Assembly (NCBI GenBank): GCA_023957125.1
Contig: JAMLHL010000013.1
Location: forward strand, 1 to 64,000
DNA: 64,000 nucleotides
Source of the DNA: Chitinophagaceae bacterium
GTDB taxonomy: Bacteria; Bacteroidota; Bacteroidia; Chitinophagales; Chitinophagaceae
Reading direction: 5' to 3'
In this document: positions 34,996-43,589 of the stretch, piece after piece
How positions within the stretch are numbered: the stretch's first letter is position 1
How the letters are laid out: each line of letters begins with the position of its first letter
Translations under genes and position numbers: made by a program
The notes under the pieces: generated by a model
What the model was told of the DNA's origin: nothing
Seen by the model: the letters and a program-made list of their open reading frames with translations, nothing else
Databases searched by the model: none

Positions 34996-36165
34996 TTAGT
35001 CTTTTGTGATTGCCTGGCCTTCATACAATCCCTGGAAACCGTCTGTTATGATCTGATCGCCTGATTCCAGCCCCGAGGTTACTTCTATTTCATCTCCATA
35101 TAATTGTCCTATCGAAATGTTCTTTTTATGCGCTTCCCACTTCCCATTTTGCTGCACGGCCACCATTACAAATTTTCCTTTATCATCATTCTGCAGGGTA
35201 TTTACCGGCACGGTGATCACATTGTTTGCCGTGTAGTCTTCTATTTTTACCATAGCGATCTGGTTAGGACGAAGCGACCGGTCTGCCGGCAACCGGGATT
35301 CAATATAAAACGAGCGGCTGTTCGGGTCAATCAATTTCCCGGCAACCGATACTTTTGTAGTTATGGTTTTCCTATCACTTTCAGGAAAGGTTACCAACAT
35401 CTTACTGCCTACGCCTACCCGTTCCAGGTAGTTTTCGGGCACGCGGACCACTATTTTAAGGTCCCTGGTATTAACAATTCGTATCTGAGCTCCCCCCTGG
35501 AAAAACTCTCCCACTTTTATATCTACGGTTTCAACCACTCCCGATATCTCCGCATACACGTTGGAAAAAGATGCCTGTTCTTTTGCCGTTGCTACCTGTT
35601 TTTCCAACGACTCCACATTGTTCCTGGCACCGAGCAGCTGCACTTCTGTGCCAATGTGCTGATCCCATAAGTTTTGTTGCCTTTGTAAAATATCTTTGGC
35701 ATAAGCCAGTTGGGTGTTCAGTTGGTCCAATTGCTTCAACGCCATCGCGTCATCCAGTTTCAGTAATAGCTGTCCTTTGTTTACATAATCGCCCTGTTTA
35801 ACAAAAACCGCTTTTACCAAACCACCCTGGCCACGCGGCGCCACATAGGCCACGTTGTTTGCGTCAATGCGCCCCTGCAGGTCTATATAATGGGTGAAAT
35901 TCCCCGGCTCAAGTGGGGTATAAACCACCAGCTTGGCGTTTTCATTTTGCCGGGCAGGATCCAGTTCGTTGATTTCCTCCTCCAGCGCCATGATCCGGTC
36001 GTTCAATACTTTTTGTTCATTCTTCATTTTCTCCAACCGGGCCTTTTTAGCCTCCACACTTTTATTGCCGGCATCCGTTGCGCCTCCGCAGGAGACTAAG
36101 AGCGCCATTATCGTCAGGGTAAATATCGCTTTAAACTGAGGCTGCATATTTCTGGTTTTAGTCAT
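34996..36165 (-). CDS. RND efflux periplasmic adaptor (membrane fusion protein)
   Basis: A 389-residue membrane fusion protein. The N-terminus is a lipoprotein signal (FTLTIMALLVSCGG, lipobox LVSC), then a coiled-coil (KKARLEKMKNEQKVLNDRIM). The lipoyl/barrel-sandwich halves are APRGQGGLVKAVFVKQGDYV and YAEISGVVETVDIKVGEFFQ, split by a helical hairpin, and a beta-barrel domain follows (VRVPENYLERVGVGSKMLV). It bridges the RND pump and the TolC-like channel. It lies between tolC-like and RND genes (gaps 12 and 41 bases). Either ATG 36165 or the ATG six codons later could be used. Confidence 0.94.
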   Translation of the reverse strand: MTKTRNMQPQFKAIFTLTIMALLVSCGGATDAGNKSVEAKKARLEKMKNEQKVLNDRIMALEEEINELDPARQNENAKLVVYTPLEPGNFTHYIDLQGRIDANNVAYVAPRGQGGLVKAVFVKQGDYVNKGQLLLKLDDAMALKQLDQLNTQLAYAKDILQRQQNLWDQHIGTEVQLLGARNNVESLEKQVATAKEQASFSNVYAEISGVVETVDIKVGEFFQGGAQIRIVNTRDLKIVVRVPENYLERVGVGSKMLVTFPESDRKTITTKVSVAGKLIDPNSRSFYIESRLPADRSLRPNQIAMVKIEDYTANNVITVPVNTLQNDDKGKFVMVAVQQNGKWEAHKKNISIGQLYGDEIEVTSGLESGDQIITDGFQGLYEGQAITKD

Positions 36166-36177
36166 TTCAAAACTGTT

Positions 36178-37533
36178 TTAAAGTTTACCGGTGGCTTTCT
36201 CATAATCCACCCTGGCAATGATGGCGCTGTATAAGGCATTGATATAATTAGTTTGCGCGGTCTTCAAATCAGTATGGGCCTGGGTAATTTCCGTATTGGA
36301 ACCCATACCCACCTCAAATTTCTTTTTGGTTTGCTGAAATACGGTTTCCGCCAACTGCATATTTTTTTTCTGGTAATCAAGCGTGGCAATCGCGGAATTG
36401 AAATTATTTCTGGCAGTTTCAATCTCACTGTTGATACTGATCTTCAGTGCTTCGCGCTGATTGATGCTTTGCTGCAGGGACAGCTTTGCCTTAGCAATCC
36501 TGGCATTGGCTGAAAAACCTGTAAACAAGGGAATATTCAACTGCAAAGTGATAGCCGAGATATCAAACCAGTCGCCTTTTTTGAGGAAGTCGAATTTCTG
36601 GCGCTGGGCATTGTAGTTATAATAACCGTTGAGATGCAAAGTAGGCAACTTAGACAATTTATAGCGCCGGACATCATATTCTGCCAGGGCGATCCCCAGG
36701 TCGGCATACTGGAATTCCTTTCTCTGCCCGTAGTCAAAGTCTTCCATTTCCAGGATGCCGTCCCTGATCTTTTCGTCCGAAATACTGTCTGTCAGTATCA
36801 GGGAATCTTTTACGGGCATTCCCATCAACACTTTCAATCCTAAATAACCATTACTGATCTGGTTTAATGCGCTTGTTTTTTCGGTTTGCAGATTCGCCAG
36901 TTGAACGGAGATTTTGTCGAGATCCAGCTTTTCGGCGAACCCGTTCTCCTGCATCACACGGGTGTCGTGCTGGAATTTATTCAACAGGTCAATATTCGCA
37001 TCCAATAACTCAATCTGGGTTTTGGCCGCCACCAGCTGATAATATATTTTGTATATGTTGGCCCTGATGGTTTCCTCTGTGATCTCAGCCTGCTTTTCCT
37101 GAAATTCCATCAAGGTTCGCCTGGCCTGCAGTCCCACAAAAACCTGTCCGTCAAAAACGAGTTGATTTAAAGTGACGCCCCCGGTAGCGCCCCAGTTCAC
37201 CCCAAAAGCCAGTTTTATAAATTCCCCCTGCTGTCCCCCGATAAATTCCGCGGGAACCAGGCTCACCGGAAGTCTGGCATTATAAACGACAGAGCCACCC
37301 GCACTCACCTGGGGATAAGCCGATCCCGTAAACTCACGATTGGTTTCCCTTTGAATCTGTATGTCCAGCAAAGCATTTTTTACCTGAACATTATGCTGTC
37401 CGGCATAATCAAGCGCCTGCTGCAATGAAAAAGAGTGGATAGCCGCCGGGAAATGCTGCTGTGCCTGCATTCCCGGCGCCCATATCCATGCCAATAAGAA
37501 TAACAAGCTTTTTTTCCCTTTTCCTATTCTCAT
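36178..37533 (-). CDS. TolC-family outer-membrane efflux protein
   Basis: A 451-residue outer-membrane channel subunit. A signal peptide (SLLFLLAWIWAPGMQAQQ) is followed by two related halves: long helices (FSLQQALDYAGQHNVQVKNA, RRTLMEFQEKQAEITEETIR) alternating with barrel strands (NWGATGGVTLNQLVFDGQVF, ITLQLNIPLFTGFSANARIA), and the C-terminal helix ALYSAIIARVDYEKATGKL. It forms the trimeric exit duct for the RND pump. Its ATG overlaps the stop of the TetR gene (ATGA, 37530-37533), so translation is coupled to the regulator. Confidence 0.95.
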   Translation of the reverse strand: MRIGKGKKSLLFLLAWIWAPGMQAQQHFPAAIHSFSLQQALDYAGQHNVQVKNALLDIQIQRETNREFTGSAYPQVSAGGSVVYNARLPVSLVPAEFIGGQQGEFIKLAFGVNWGATGGVTLNQLVFDGQVFVGLQARRTLMEFQEKQAEITEETIRANIYKIYYQLVAAKTQIELLDANIDLLNKFQHDTRVMQENGFAEKLDLDKISVQLANLQTEKTSALNQISNGYLGLKVLMGMPVKDSLILTDSISDEKIRDGILEMEDFDYGQRKEFQYADLGIALAEYDVRRYKLSKLPTLHLNGYYNYNAQRQKFDFLKKGDWFDISAITLQLNIPLFTGFSANARIAKAKLSLQQSINQREALKISINSEIETARNNFNSAIATLDYQKKNMQLAETVFQQTKKKFEVGMGSNTEITQAHTDLKTAQTNYINALYSAIIARVDYEKATGKL

Positions 37534-38150
37534 ACAATATCCCCTTTTTGTCTTTTATAATATTTTTTCACCATTTTTTGTCCTTTGGCATTAGTAATAC
37601 CGTACAGATAATGAATGGTCAATTCTTCCAATATCGTGCCTAAATCCGGATTGTCAGCATCGAACAGATCATCATCGAACAGCATAAAAACGGATGCCAG
37701 TCTATACCTGGCAACAATATCGGTATTCATATCAGTGCGATACAACGCCATTCCGATGCCTTCAACCAGATTTTCCCTGATCACCCTGTATAGAAATTTA
37801 TTTTTATGATCGGCAATTTTCTTAAAGGCGGCCGGGTGATATTTTCGCAAATCAAAAATAACCGCAGGGTTCATCGTCTTCAACATTTCCTTAACAAAGT
37901 CAGCCGCCACCATCACTTCGTGTACCGGGTTCTCACTCTTTTCCCTGGTTTTCAGGCACTCACTGGTATTGTAACCAATAACCATATCCACCACGCTATT
38001 TACCAGGGCGTTTTTATCCCGGTAAAACTGATAAATCGTTTTTTTGCTTATTCCTAATTGAGACGCAATTTCATCCATACTCACACTCCGTATCCCATAC
38101 CGGAAAAACAAATCGTACGCCTTTTGGGCAATTCTTTCCTTTACATTCAT
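37530..38150 (-). CDS. TetR/AcrR-family transcriptional regulator
   Basis: A 206-residue repressor. The N-terminal HTH (residues 1-50) reads YDLFFRYGIRSVSMDEIASQ and LGISKKTIYQFYRDKNALV, the TetR signature; the C-terminal helical ligand domain is variable (MLKTMNPAVIFDLRKYHPAA). ATG 38150 is preferred to a TTG three codons upstream. It is the first gene of the operon tetR-tolC-MFP-RND and very probably represses it, being released by a pump substrate. A perfect promoter and an overlapping inverted repeat lie directly upstream. Confidence 0.94.
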   Translation of the reverse strand: MNVKERIAQKAYDLFFRYGIRSVSMDEIASQLGISKKTIYQFYRDKNALVNSVVDMVIGYNTSECLKTREKSENPVHEVMVAADFVKEMLKTMNPAVIFDLRKYHPAAFKKIADHKNKFLYRVIRENLVEGIGMALYRTDMNTDIVARYRLASVFMLFDDDLFDADNPDLGTILEELTIHYLYGITNAKGQKMVKKYYKRQKGDIV

Positions 38151-38167
38151 TTCCTTCAAAGCGGGTG

Positions 38168-38198
38168 CAAAACTATAGAAACTTATATTGTAACCAAA
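38168..38198 (-). promoter_or_regulatory. Efflux operon promoter (-33/-7)
   Basis: On the minus strand TTTG (38195-38198) and TAGTTTTG (38168-38175) are separated by exactly 19 bases, a full match to the Bacteroidota promoter pattern. The predicted start leaves a leader of about 15 bases before the TetR ATG at 38150. Confidence 0.7.
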
Positions 38199-38203
38199 GT
38201 TTC
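38178..38203. promoter_or_regulatory. Candidate TetR operator
   Basis: An inverted repeat, GAAACTT (38178-38184) and AAGTTTC (38197-38203), with perfect 7-base arms 12 bases apart. It covers the -33 box and most of the spacer of the efflux operon promoter, the position expected for autorepression by the TetR protein. Confidence 0.5.
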
Positions 38204-38365
38204 CAACCTGTTTTTTTTAGATATTTTTTTATGAAAGAGAAGTTGAGGCAGGAATGGTGGAATGAAGACAACTTGCCCAACCCGTTTCCGCCCAATCCGG
38301 GGAGAAAGAGAACCGGTAGCATCAGAACCAAACTTAAATTACATTTGTACATCAATTGATCCTTT

Positions 38366-38995
38366 ATGACTTCCAGGAACTGGATAAAAAATATTCTAGG
38401 GGTTTTTCTGCAGGGATTGATCATCCTTGCCCCCATCGTGATCACCATCTGGGCGTTAACTTCACTCTTTAACTTCGTGGACAGCATCTTACCGGATGTT
38501 ATCGAAAAGATCTTCCCGGAATTTTCGGACTATAATCTTCCCGGGGTGGGTTTTATTGTCGCCATCCTCATCATTTTGCTGGTGGGCTATGTTTCCTCTT
38601 CCTTTATAGTGAGTAAACTGGTGGAACTGTTTGACAGTGTGCTCCAAAAAACCCCCGGGATAAAAATCATCTACACCACGGTTAAGGATTTTTTTGAAGC
38701 CTTTGCAGGAAATAAACGGAAATTTGATAAAGCAGTGCTGGTGGCGATTGAAGCGCCAGATGTATGGCGGATCGGATTCGTAACTCAGGAAGCGCTGGCG
38801 GAATTTGGCCTGAACGATGACTATGTGGCGGTATATGTGCCGCAATCGTACGCCTTTGCCGGACATTTGTATTTCGTTAAAAAAGAAAGGGTAAAAAGAA
38901 TCACCGATATCGGTTCTGCGGATGCGATGAAGTTCGCGATCTCCGGCGGCGTTACCAATATTGATGAAGATACGGCTGCCAGGGACCCGAAATAA
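38366..38995 (+). CDS. DUF502 family membrane protein
   Basis: A 209-residue protein with two N-terminal transmembrane helices (about 10-35, GVFLQGLIILAPIVITIWAL, and 62-85, VGFIVAILIILLVGYVSSSF) and a C-terminal soluble domain with the family segments KTPGIKIIYTTVKDFFEAF, FDKAVLVAIEAPDVWRIGFV and VYVPQSYAFAGHLYFVKKER. DUF502 proteins occur in bacteria and in plants (LIKE-COV); the biochemical role is not known, although plant members affect membrane trafficking. It stands alone, divergent from the efflux operon. Confidence 0.9.
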   Translation: MTSRNWIKNILGVFLQGLIILAPIVITIWALTSLFNFVDSILPDVIEKIFPEFSDYNLPGVGFIVAILIILLVGYVSSSFIVSKLVELFDSVLQKTPGIKIIYTTVKDFFEAFAGNKRKFDKAVLVAIEAPDVWRIGFVTQEALAEFGLNDDYVAVYVPQSYAFAGHLYFVKKERVKRITDIGSADAMKFAISGGVTNIDEDTAARDPK

Positions 38996-39032
38996 CAAAG
39001 GATTCCTTCAATTTCCAAAATGGTGTATCTTA

Positions 39033-39049
39033 GAACAATAATATTGTTC
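39033..39049. promoter_or_regulatory. Palindrome upstream of the zinc phospholipase-like gene
   Basis: GAACAATA-A-TATTGTTC, a perfect palindrome with 8-base arms and one central base, ending 19 bases before the ATG at 39069 and just downstream of a -7-like TATCTTAG (39026-39033). It could be an operator or a leader hairpin; there is no T run for termination. Confidence 0.35.
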
Positions 39050-39068
39050 ATCCGGAAAGCTAACCGTT

Positions 39069-40043
39069 ATGCACCCCAAAAACATCCTGCTGTTATGTGC
39101 TCTACTCATCGGCTGCCAGAAGGCCTTCTGCTGGGGATTTTTCGCACACAAACAGATCAATCGTAATGCGGTATTTCTCCTGCCTCCCGCCATGCTCGCA
39201 TTCTATAAACCTCATCTGGATTTTTTAACCGAACACGCCGTTGATCCCGACAAAAGACGATACATTGTGGCTGCCGAAGGTCCGAGGCATTTTATTGATC
39301 TGAACCGTTATGGAACAATGCCTTTCCCTGATCTGCCCCGCGGATGGCAGCAGGCAGTGGAAAAATACGGAGAAGACTCCCTGTCCGCCCACGGCATCGT
39401 TCCCTGGTGGACACAAACGATGCTGAGCCGGCTTACCACCGCTTTCAAAAACAGGAATTACCCGGCTATATTAAAACTATCCGCCGAAATCGGGCACTAT
39501 ATAGCCGACGCCCACGTACCGCTGCACGCACACAGCAACTACAACGGGCAGCAAACCGGGCAGCATGGCATACATGGTTTATGGGAAAGCCGGATCCCGG
39601 AACTGCTGGCAGAAACAGAATTTGATTTTTTTATCGGGAAGGCGCAATACCTGTCCCGTCCACGGGCGTTTATCTGGCAAAGAGTGCTGGAAAGCGCTGC
39701 TGCTGCCGATACCGTACTGACCCTGGAAAAAAATCTTACCCTGCAGTTTCCACCCACTCTCAAGTATGCTTTTGAAGAAAGAAACGGAATTATTATCCGG
39801 CAGTATTCTTCAGCATTCGCGACCGCCTATGACAAGGCACTGAAAGGGATGGTTGAAAGGCGGATGAGGCAGTCTGTATTTGCCGCAGCTTCTTTATGGT
39901 ACACCGCCTGGATTAATGCCGGTCAGCCCGATCTGGAACCTTCATCCGGGATTGATTTTTCCGAAGACGACAGGAAAAATTTTGAGACGTTAGACCGGAT
40001 TTGGAAAACCGAAGAACCCGAAAGCAGAACTTTAGGGAATTGA
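39069..40043 (+). CDS. Zinc-dependent phospholipase C / S1-P1 nuclease-like protein
   Basis: A 324-residue exported protein. After a signal peptide (KNILLLCALLIGCQKAFC) the mature chain would begin with WGFFAHKQIN, where the N-terminal Trp and the His match zinc ligands of the phospholipase C/S1-P1 nuclease fold. The second ligand cluster is EIGHYIADAHVPLHAHSNYN (HxxxD plus H), a hallmark of the fold. Its substrate (phospholipid or nucleic acid) cannot be settled from sequence. Monocistronic by appearance: serC downstream has its own -7 box. Probably periplasmic or secreted. Confidence 0.85.
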   Translation: MHPKNILLLCALLIGCQKAFCWGFFAHKQINRNAVFLLPPAMLAFYKPHLDFLTEHAVDPDKRRYIVAAEGPRHFIDLNRYGTMPFPDLPRGWQQAVEKYGEDSLSAHGIVPWWTQTMLSRLTTAFKNRNYPAILKLSAEIGHYIADAHVPLHAHSNYNGQQTGQHGIHGLWESRIPELLAETEFDFFIGKAQYLSRPRAFIWQRVLESAAAADTVLTLEKNLTLQFPPTLKYAFEERNGIIIRQYSSAFATAYDKALKGMVERRMRQSVFAAASLWYTAWINAGQPDLEPSSGIDFSEDDRKNFETLDRIWKTEEPESRTLGN

Positions 40044-40045
40044 CG

Positions 40046-40053
40046 TATCTTTG
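40046..40053 (+). promoter_or_regulatory. serC -7 box
   Basis: TATCTTTG, an exact TAnnTTTG match, three bases after the preceding stop codon. It leaves a leader of about 58 bases before the serC ATG. No TTTG at the standard -33 distance. Confidence 0.4.
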
Positions 40054-40116
40054 ACGCCCCTCAACGAATGCAAAGTCCATTATGACACGGATTTTTCAAT
40101 TTTTCAATGCTAAGGA

Positions 40117-41184
40117 ATGATACATAATTTTAACGCCGGCCCCAGTATTTTACCCCGGCAGGTGTTTGAACAAGCCTCAGAAGCTGTTATTGACTTTAAT
40201 GAAACAGGGCTTTCTATTCTTGAAATCGGGCACCGCACTCCGTTGTTCAAGCCTGTACTGGCGGAAGCGAGAGCGCTGGTTAAAGAACTCATGCAATTAG
40301 ATGACGATCATGAGGTGTTGTTTTTGCATGGAGGCGCTACCACCCAATTCTTCCAGGTGCCCATGAACCTGCTGAACGAGGAGGAAACGGCCGCTTACCT
40401 CGACTGCGGGGTTTGGGGCAGTAAACCGATAAAAGAAGCCCCGCTTTTTGGAAAGGTAAAAGTAGTGGCTTCCTCAAAAGATAAAGACTATAGTTATATT
40501 CCGAAAAATTTCGATATCCCTTCCAATGCGGTGTATTTTCATTACACCAGCAATAACACTATTGAGGGAACACAAATGCACGATATTCCTTCAACCGGTG
40601 TTCCATTGGTTGCCGATATGAGCAGTGATATTTTAAGCCGGGCAATGGATTTCAACCGGTTCGATCTTATATATGCCGGGGCGCAGAAAAATATTGGCGC
40701 AGCAGGAGTGACTATGGTTGTGGTGAACCGGAATATCCTCGGAAGGGTAAAAAGACAACTGCCATCAATGATGGATTACCGCAAACACATTGAAGCGGAA
40801 TCCATGTTAAACACGCCGCCGGTATTTTCCATTTATGTGTGTATGCTCACTTTGCGATGGTTAAAAGAGCAGGGCGGGGTTGCGGCCATTGAAAAAATCA
40901 ATCATAGGAAAGCCGCATTGTTATACGAAACTTTAGACCGCCTTCCCGTATTCAGGACCAAAGTGGATAAATCCGACCGGAGCAAAATGAATGTTGTATT
41001 TGTTATAGATAATCCGGATTTGGAAAAAGCCTTTACTGAACTATGTAATAATGAGGGAATGGTTGGCGTAAAGGGACATCGCTCAGTAGGCGGATTCCGG
41101 GTTTCTCTTTACAATGCGCTCCCGCTCAGCAGTGTACAGGCGTTGGCAGAGTTAATGCAACATTTTGCAACAAAGCATGGTTAA
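40117..41184 (+). CDS. serC: Phosphoserine aminotransferase
   Basis: PLP enzyme that converts 3-phosphohydroxypyruvate and glutamate to phosphoserine and 2-oxoglutarate in serine synthesis (also used in pyridoxal synthesis in some bacteria). The 355 residues are standard. Landmarks: HNFNAGPSILPRQVFEQA; LFLHGGATTQFFQVPMNLL; HYTSNNTIEGTQ; VADMSSDILSR; the PLP Lys191 in YAGAQKNIGAAG; and VGVKGHRSVGGFRVSLYNAL at the C-terminus. An AAGGA lies next to the ATG. The DUF1015 gene follows after 22 bases, so the two are co-transcribed. serA, often placed between them in related genomes, is not in the window. Confidence 0.97.
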   Translation: MIHNFNAGPSILPRQVFEQASEAVIDFNETGLSILEIGHRTPLFKPVLAEARALVKELMQLDDDHEVLFLHGGATTQFFQVPMNLLNEEETAAYLDCGVWGSKPIKEAPLFGKVKVVASSKDKDYSYIPKNFDIPSNAVYFHYTSNNTIEGTQMHDIPSTGVPLVADMSSDILSRAMDFNRFDLIYAGAQKNIGAAGVTMVVVNRNILGRVKRQLPSMMDYRKHIEAESMLNTPPVFSIYVCMLTLRWLKEQGGVAAIEKINHRKAALLYETLDRLPVFRTKVDKSDRSKMNVVFVIDNPDLEKAFTELCNNEGMVGVKGHRSVGGFRVSLYNALPLSSVQALAELMQHFATKHG

Positions 41185-41206
41185 TCTTTAATTTTCTATT
41201 CATTTT

Positions 41207-42427
41207 ATGGCTACGATCATTCCTTTCAGCGCTTTACGTCCGCAGGCGCAATATGCAGGGCAGGTGGCATCTCCTCCTTATGATGTACTGAGCCGGCAGG
41301 AGGCTAAAGAAGAAGCCAGGGGGAACCCGAATTCTTTCCTTCATATTACACGGGCTGAAATTGACGTTCCGGAGAACATAGACATACACGCTGAAGAAGT
41401 ATATGAAAAAGCTAAAGATAACCTGGACGCTTTTCTTCAAAGGGAAGTGCTCTTCCGTGAAAACAAACCCTGCTATTATATTTACCGGCTGGTGATGAAC
41501 GACAAAAGTCAGACCGGGCTGGTGTGCATTTCCTCGATAGACGATTACGAGAATAACGTAATTAAAAAACACGAATTTACCCGTCCGGAAAAAGAGCAGG
41601 ATCGGATCAATCATATTTCTGCAACCGGCGCACAAACCGGGAACGTCTTTTTAGCCTATAAAAATGTGCCCGAAATTGATCACCTGATAGAAAAATGGCA
41701 AACTGAAAAAAAGCCGGTGTATGATTTTATAGCGGACGACGGTATCGCCCATACCATATGGGTCATCAACGACGACAAGGTTATTAACGCTATTACAACT
41801 TTGTTTTCTGAAAAAGTTGACAACACTTATATCGCCGATGGTCACCACCGTGCGGCAAGCGCGGCTAAGGTAAGGATGACGGCTGCCGGAGATACGGAAG
41901 GCGCGGAATATTTCCTGACCACTTTGTTCCCCGCCAACCAGTTGCGGATATTGGATTACAACCGTGTAGTCCGGGATCTTAACGGATGGGACAAAGAAGC
42001 ATTCCTGCAACGGATAGCAGAGAGCTTTGAGATCAGCCCGGCCGCCGCCTTCGCACCGCAACAACCACATGATTTCGGAATGTACTTAGATGGAAATTGG
42101 TACAAACTGACGGCAAAATCCGGAACTTATACCAACGACCCTGTTGGTGTGCTGGATGTAACCATTCTTCAAAATAATCTTTTAGATCCGGTATTGGGTA
42201 TAAAAGATCCGCGAACGGATACGCGTATTGATTTTGTTGGCGGTATAAGAGGCCTGGCTGAATTGGAAAAAAGGGTCAACAGCGGCGAAATGAAAGTGGC
42301 TTTCAGTTTATTCCCGGTGAGCATGCAACAACTTTTTGATATTGCCGACAGCGGAATGGTAATGCCTCCCAAAAGCACCTGGTTCGAACCCAAACTCCGG
42401 GACGGGTTGTTGACGCATCTGATCTGA
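41207..42427 (+). CDS. DUF1015 family protein
   Basis: A 406-residue protein of the DUF1015 family (COG4198). Landmarks: the N-terminal IIPFSALRPQAQYAGQVASP and PYDVLSRQEA, the FLHITRAEID segment, ENVIKKHEFTRPEKEQDR, and YIADGHHRAASAAKVR with the conserved DGHHR motif; C-terminal VGGIRGLAELEKRV. The DGHHR motif suggests a phosphate- or metal-binding site. The family is often encoded with serA and serC, hence a proposed link to serine or phosphohydroxypyruvate metabolism, but no activity is established that I know of. Cytoplasmic. Confidence 0.92.
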   Translation: MATIIPFSALRPQAQYAGQVASPPYDVLSRQEAKEEARGNPNSFLHITRAEIDVPENIDIHAEEVYEKAKDNLDAFLQREVLFRENKPCYYIYRLVMNDKSQTGLVCISSIDDYENNVIKKHEFTRPEKEQDRINHISATGAQTGNVFLAYKNVPEIDHLIEKWQTEKKPVYDFIADDGIAHTIWVINDDKVINAITTLFSEKVDNTYIADGHHRAASAAKVRMTAAGDTEGAEYFLTTLFPANQLRILDYNRVVRDLNGWDKEAFLQRIAESFEISPAAAFAPQQPHDFGMYLDGNWYKLTAKSGTYTNDPVGVLDVTILQNNLLDPVLGIKDPRTDTRIDFVGGIRGLAELEKRVNSGEMKVAFSLFPVSMQQLFDIADSGMVMPPKSTWFEPKLRDGLLTHLI

Positions 42428-42475
42428 AGGTTGTTTTTGATTTGACTTCCGAAAGAGCCTACCCCGGTTCCGTTT

Positions 42476-42509
42476 TTGTTTTTTTTCACAAACCGGCCCC
42501 TTATCTTTA
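42476..42509 (+). promoter_or_regulatory. Possible promoter of the TPR-protein gene
   Basis: TTTTTG (ending 42478) and TATCTTTA (42502-42509) resemble the -33 and -7 boxes but are 23 bases apart, longer than the usual 19-20. If used, transcription would start almost at the ATG (42515). Confidence 0.3.
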
Positions 42510-42514
42510 CGGAT

Positions 42515-43528
42515 ATGAAATCATTCTCATTGTTATTTTCATTCCTCTTATTCGGGCTATCGGGGTTCTCTCAGCAAAATCCTGATACCTTACAAAAAGC
42601 AGGACAGGAATATATGCGTACCGGCGATTGGGGGAATGCTATCCTGGTATTTAACCGCGCGCTTCAGCTAAAACCCAACGATCTTAATATACTTAATGAT
42701 ATTGCTTACGCTTATTACCTGCAACGCGATTTTGCAAAAGCTTTGCAAACTATCAAACCGGTGATCGGGCGAAATGATGCCAACGTACAAAGCTTTCAGA
42801 TAGCCGGATCAGTGTATCGTTCCATCGAGGAGATAAAGGAAGGTTCCAAGGTGTATAAAAGGGGGCTGAAAAGATTTCCCAACAGCGGGGTATTGCACAG
42901 TGAATACGGTGAACTGCTCTGGCAGAACAAAGACTACAGCGCTATAAACCAGTGGGAAAAAGGAATTGCGGTGGATCCCAATTACCCCGGAAACTATTAC
43001 CACGCCTGTCGTTTTTATTACTTCACCACCAACCGGGTTTGGAGCCTGGTTTATGGGGAAATTTTTATAAACCTGGAAAGTTATACCGTCCGGACTGCCG
43101 AAATAAAAACCATCCTCTTCGATGGATACAAAAAACTATTTTCGGAAACGCCAGTACCGGGGGATCGAAAACAAAAAAAACAAAACGGTTTTGAAACGGC
43201 ATTCTTAAAAACTATGAACAACCAGGCTGCATTGGCCGCCAGGGGCATCACCCCCGGATCCCTTATCCCGATACGAAAGGACTTCCTTAACGACTGGTTC
43301 GGGAATAATGCCGCCCTTTATCCTTTCAGGCTGTTTGACTATCAGAAGCAATTACTGGAAGCGGGCATGTTTGAAGCGTATAACCAATGGATTTTTGGAT
43401 CTGCCATCCAGTCGGCTGATTATCAGGCATGGATACAGCAAAATAAGGAGGCATACGACACTTTTAACCATTTCCAGAGAGGCAGGGTATTTAAATTACC
43501 TAAAGGACAATATTACCAAAACCGTTAG
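42515..43528 (+). CDS. Tetratricopeptide-repeat protein
   Basis: A 337-residue protein. ATG 42515 gives a signal peptide (SFSLLFSFLLFGLSGFSQ). Residues 20-160 form about four TPR units (GQEYMRTGDWGNAILVFNRA, NDIAYAYYLQRDFAKALQTI, GSVYRSIEEIKEGSKVYKRG, YGELLWQNKDYSAINQWEKG). The C-terminal half (about 160-337) is an all-helical region (FYYFTTNRVWSLVYGEIFIN; HFQRGRVFKLPKGQYYQ at the end) that I do not recognise. TPRs scaffold protein interactions; the partner is unknown. Probably periplasmic. Confidence 0.85.
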   Translation: MKSFSLLFSFLLFGLSGFSQQNPDTLQKAGQEYMRTGDWGNAILVFNRALQLKPNDLNILNDIAYAYYLQRDFAKALQTIKPVIGRNDANVQSFQIAGSVYRSIEEIKEGSKVYKRGLKRFPNSGVLHSEYGELLWQNKDYSAINQWEKGIAVDPNYPGNYYHACRFYYFTTNRVWSLVYGEIFINLESYTVRTAEIKTILFDGYKKLFSETPVPGDRKQKKQNGFETAFLKTMNNQAALAARGITPGSLIPIRKDFLNDWFGNNAALYPFRLFDYQKQLLEAGMFEAYNQWIFGSAIQSADYQAWIQQNKEAYDTFNHFQRGRVFKLPKGQYYQNR

Positions 43529-43589
43529 GCTTTCTTTTTTGTTTATCATTTTTTACTTAATTTAACTGGCCTCATAAATAACGATTGAT

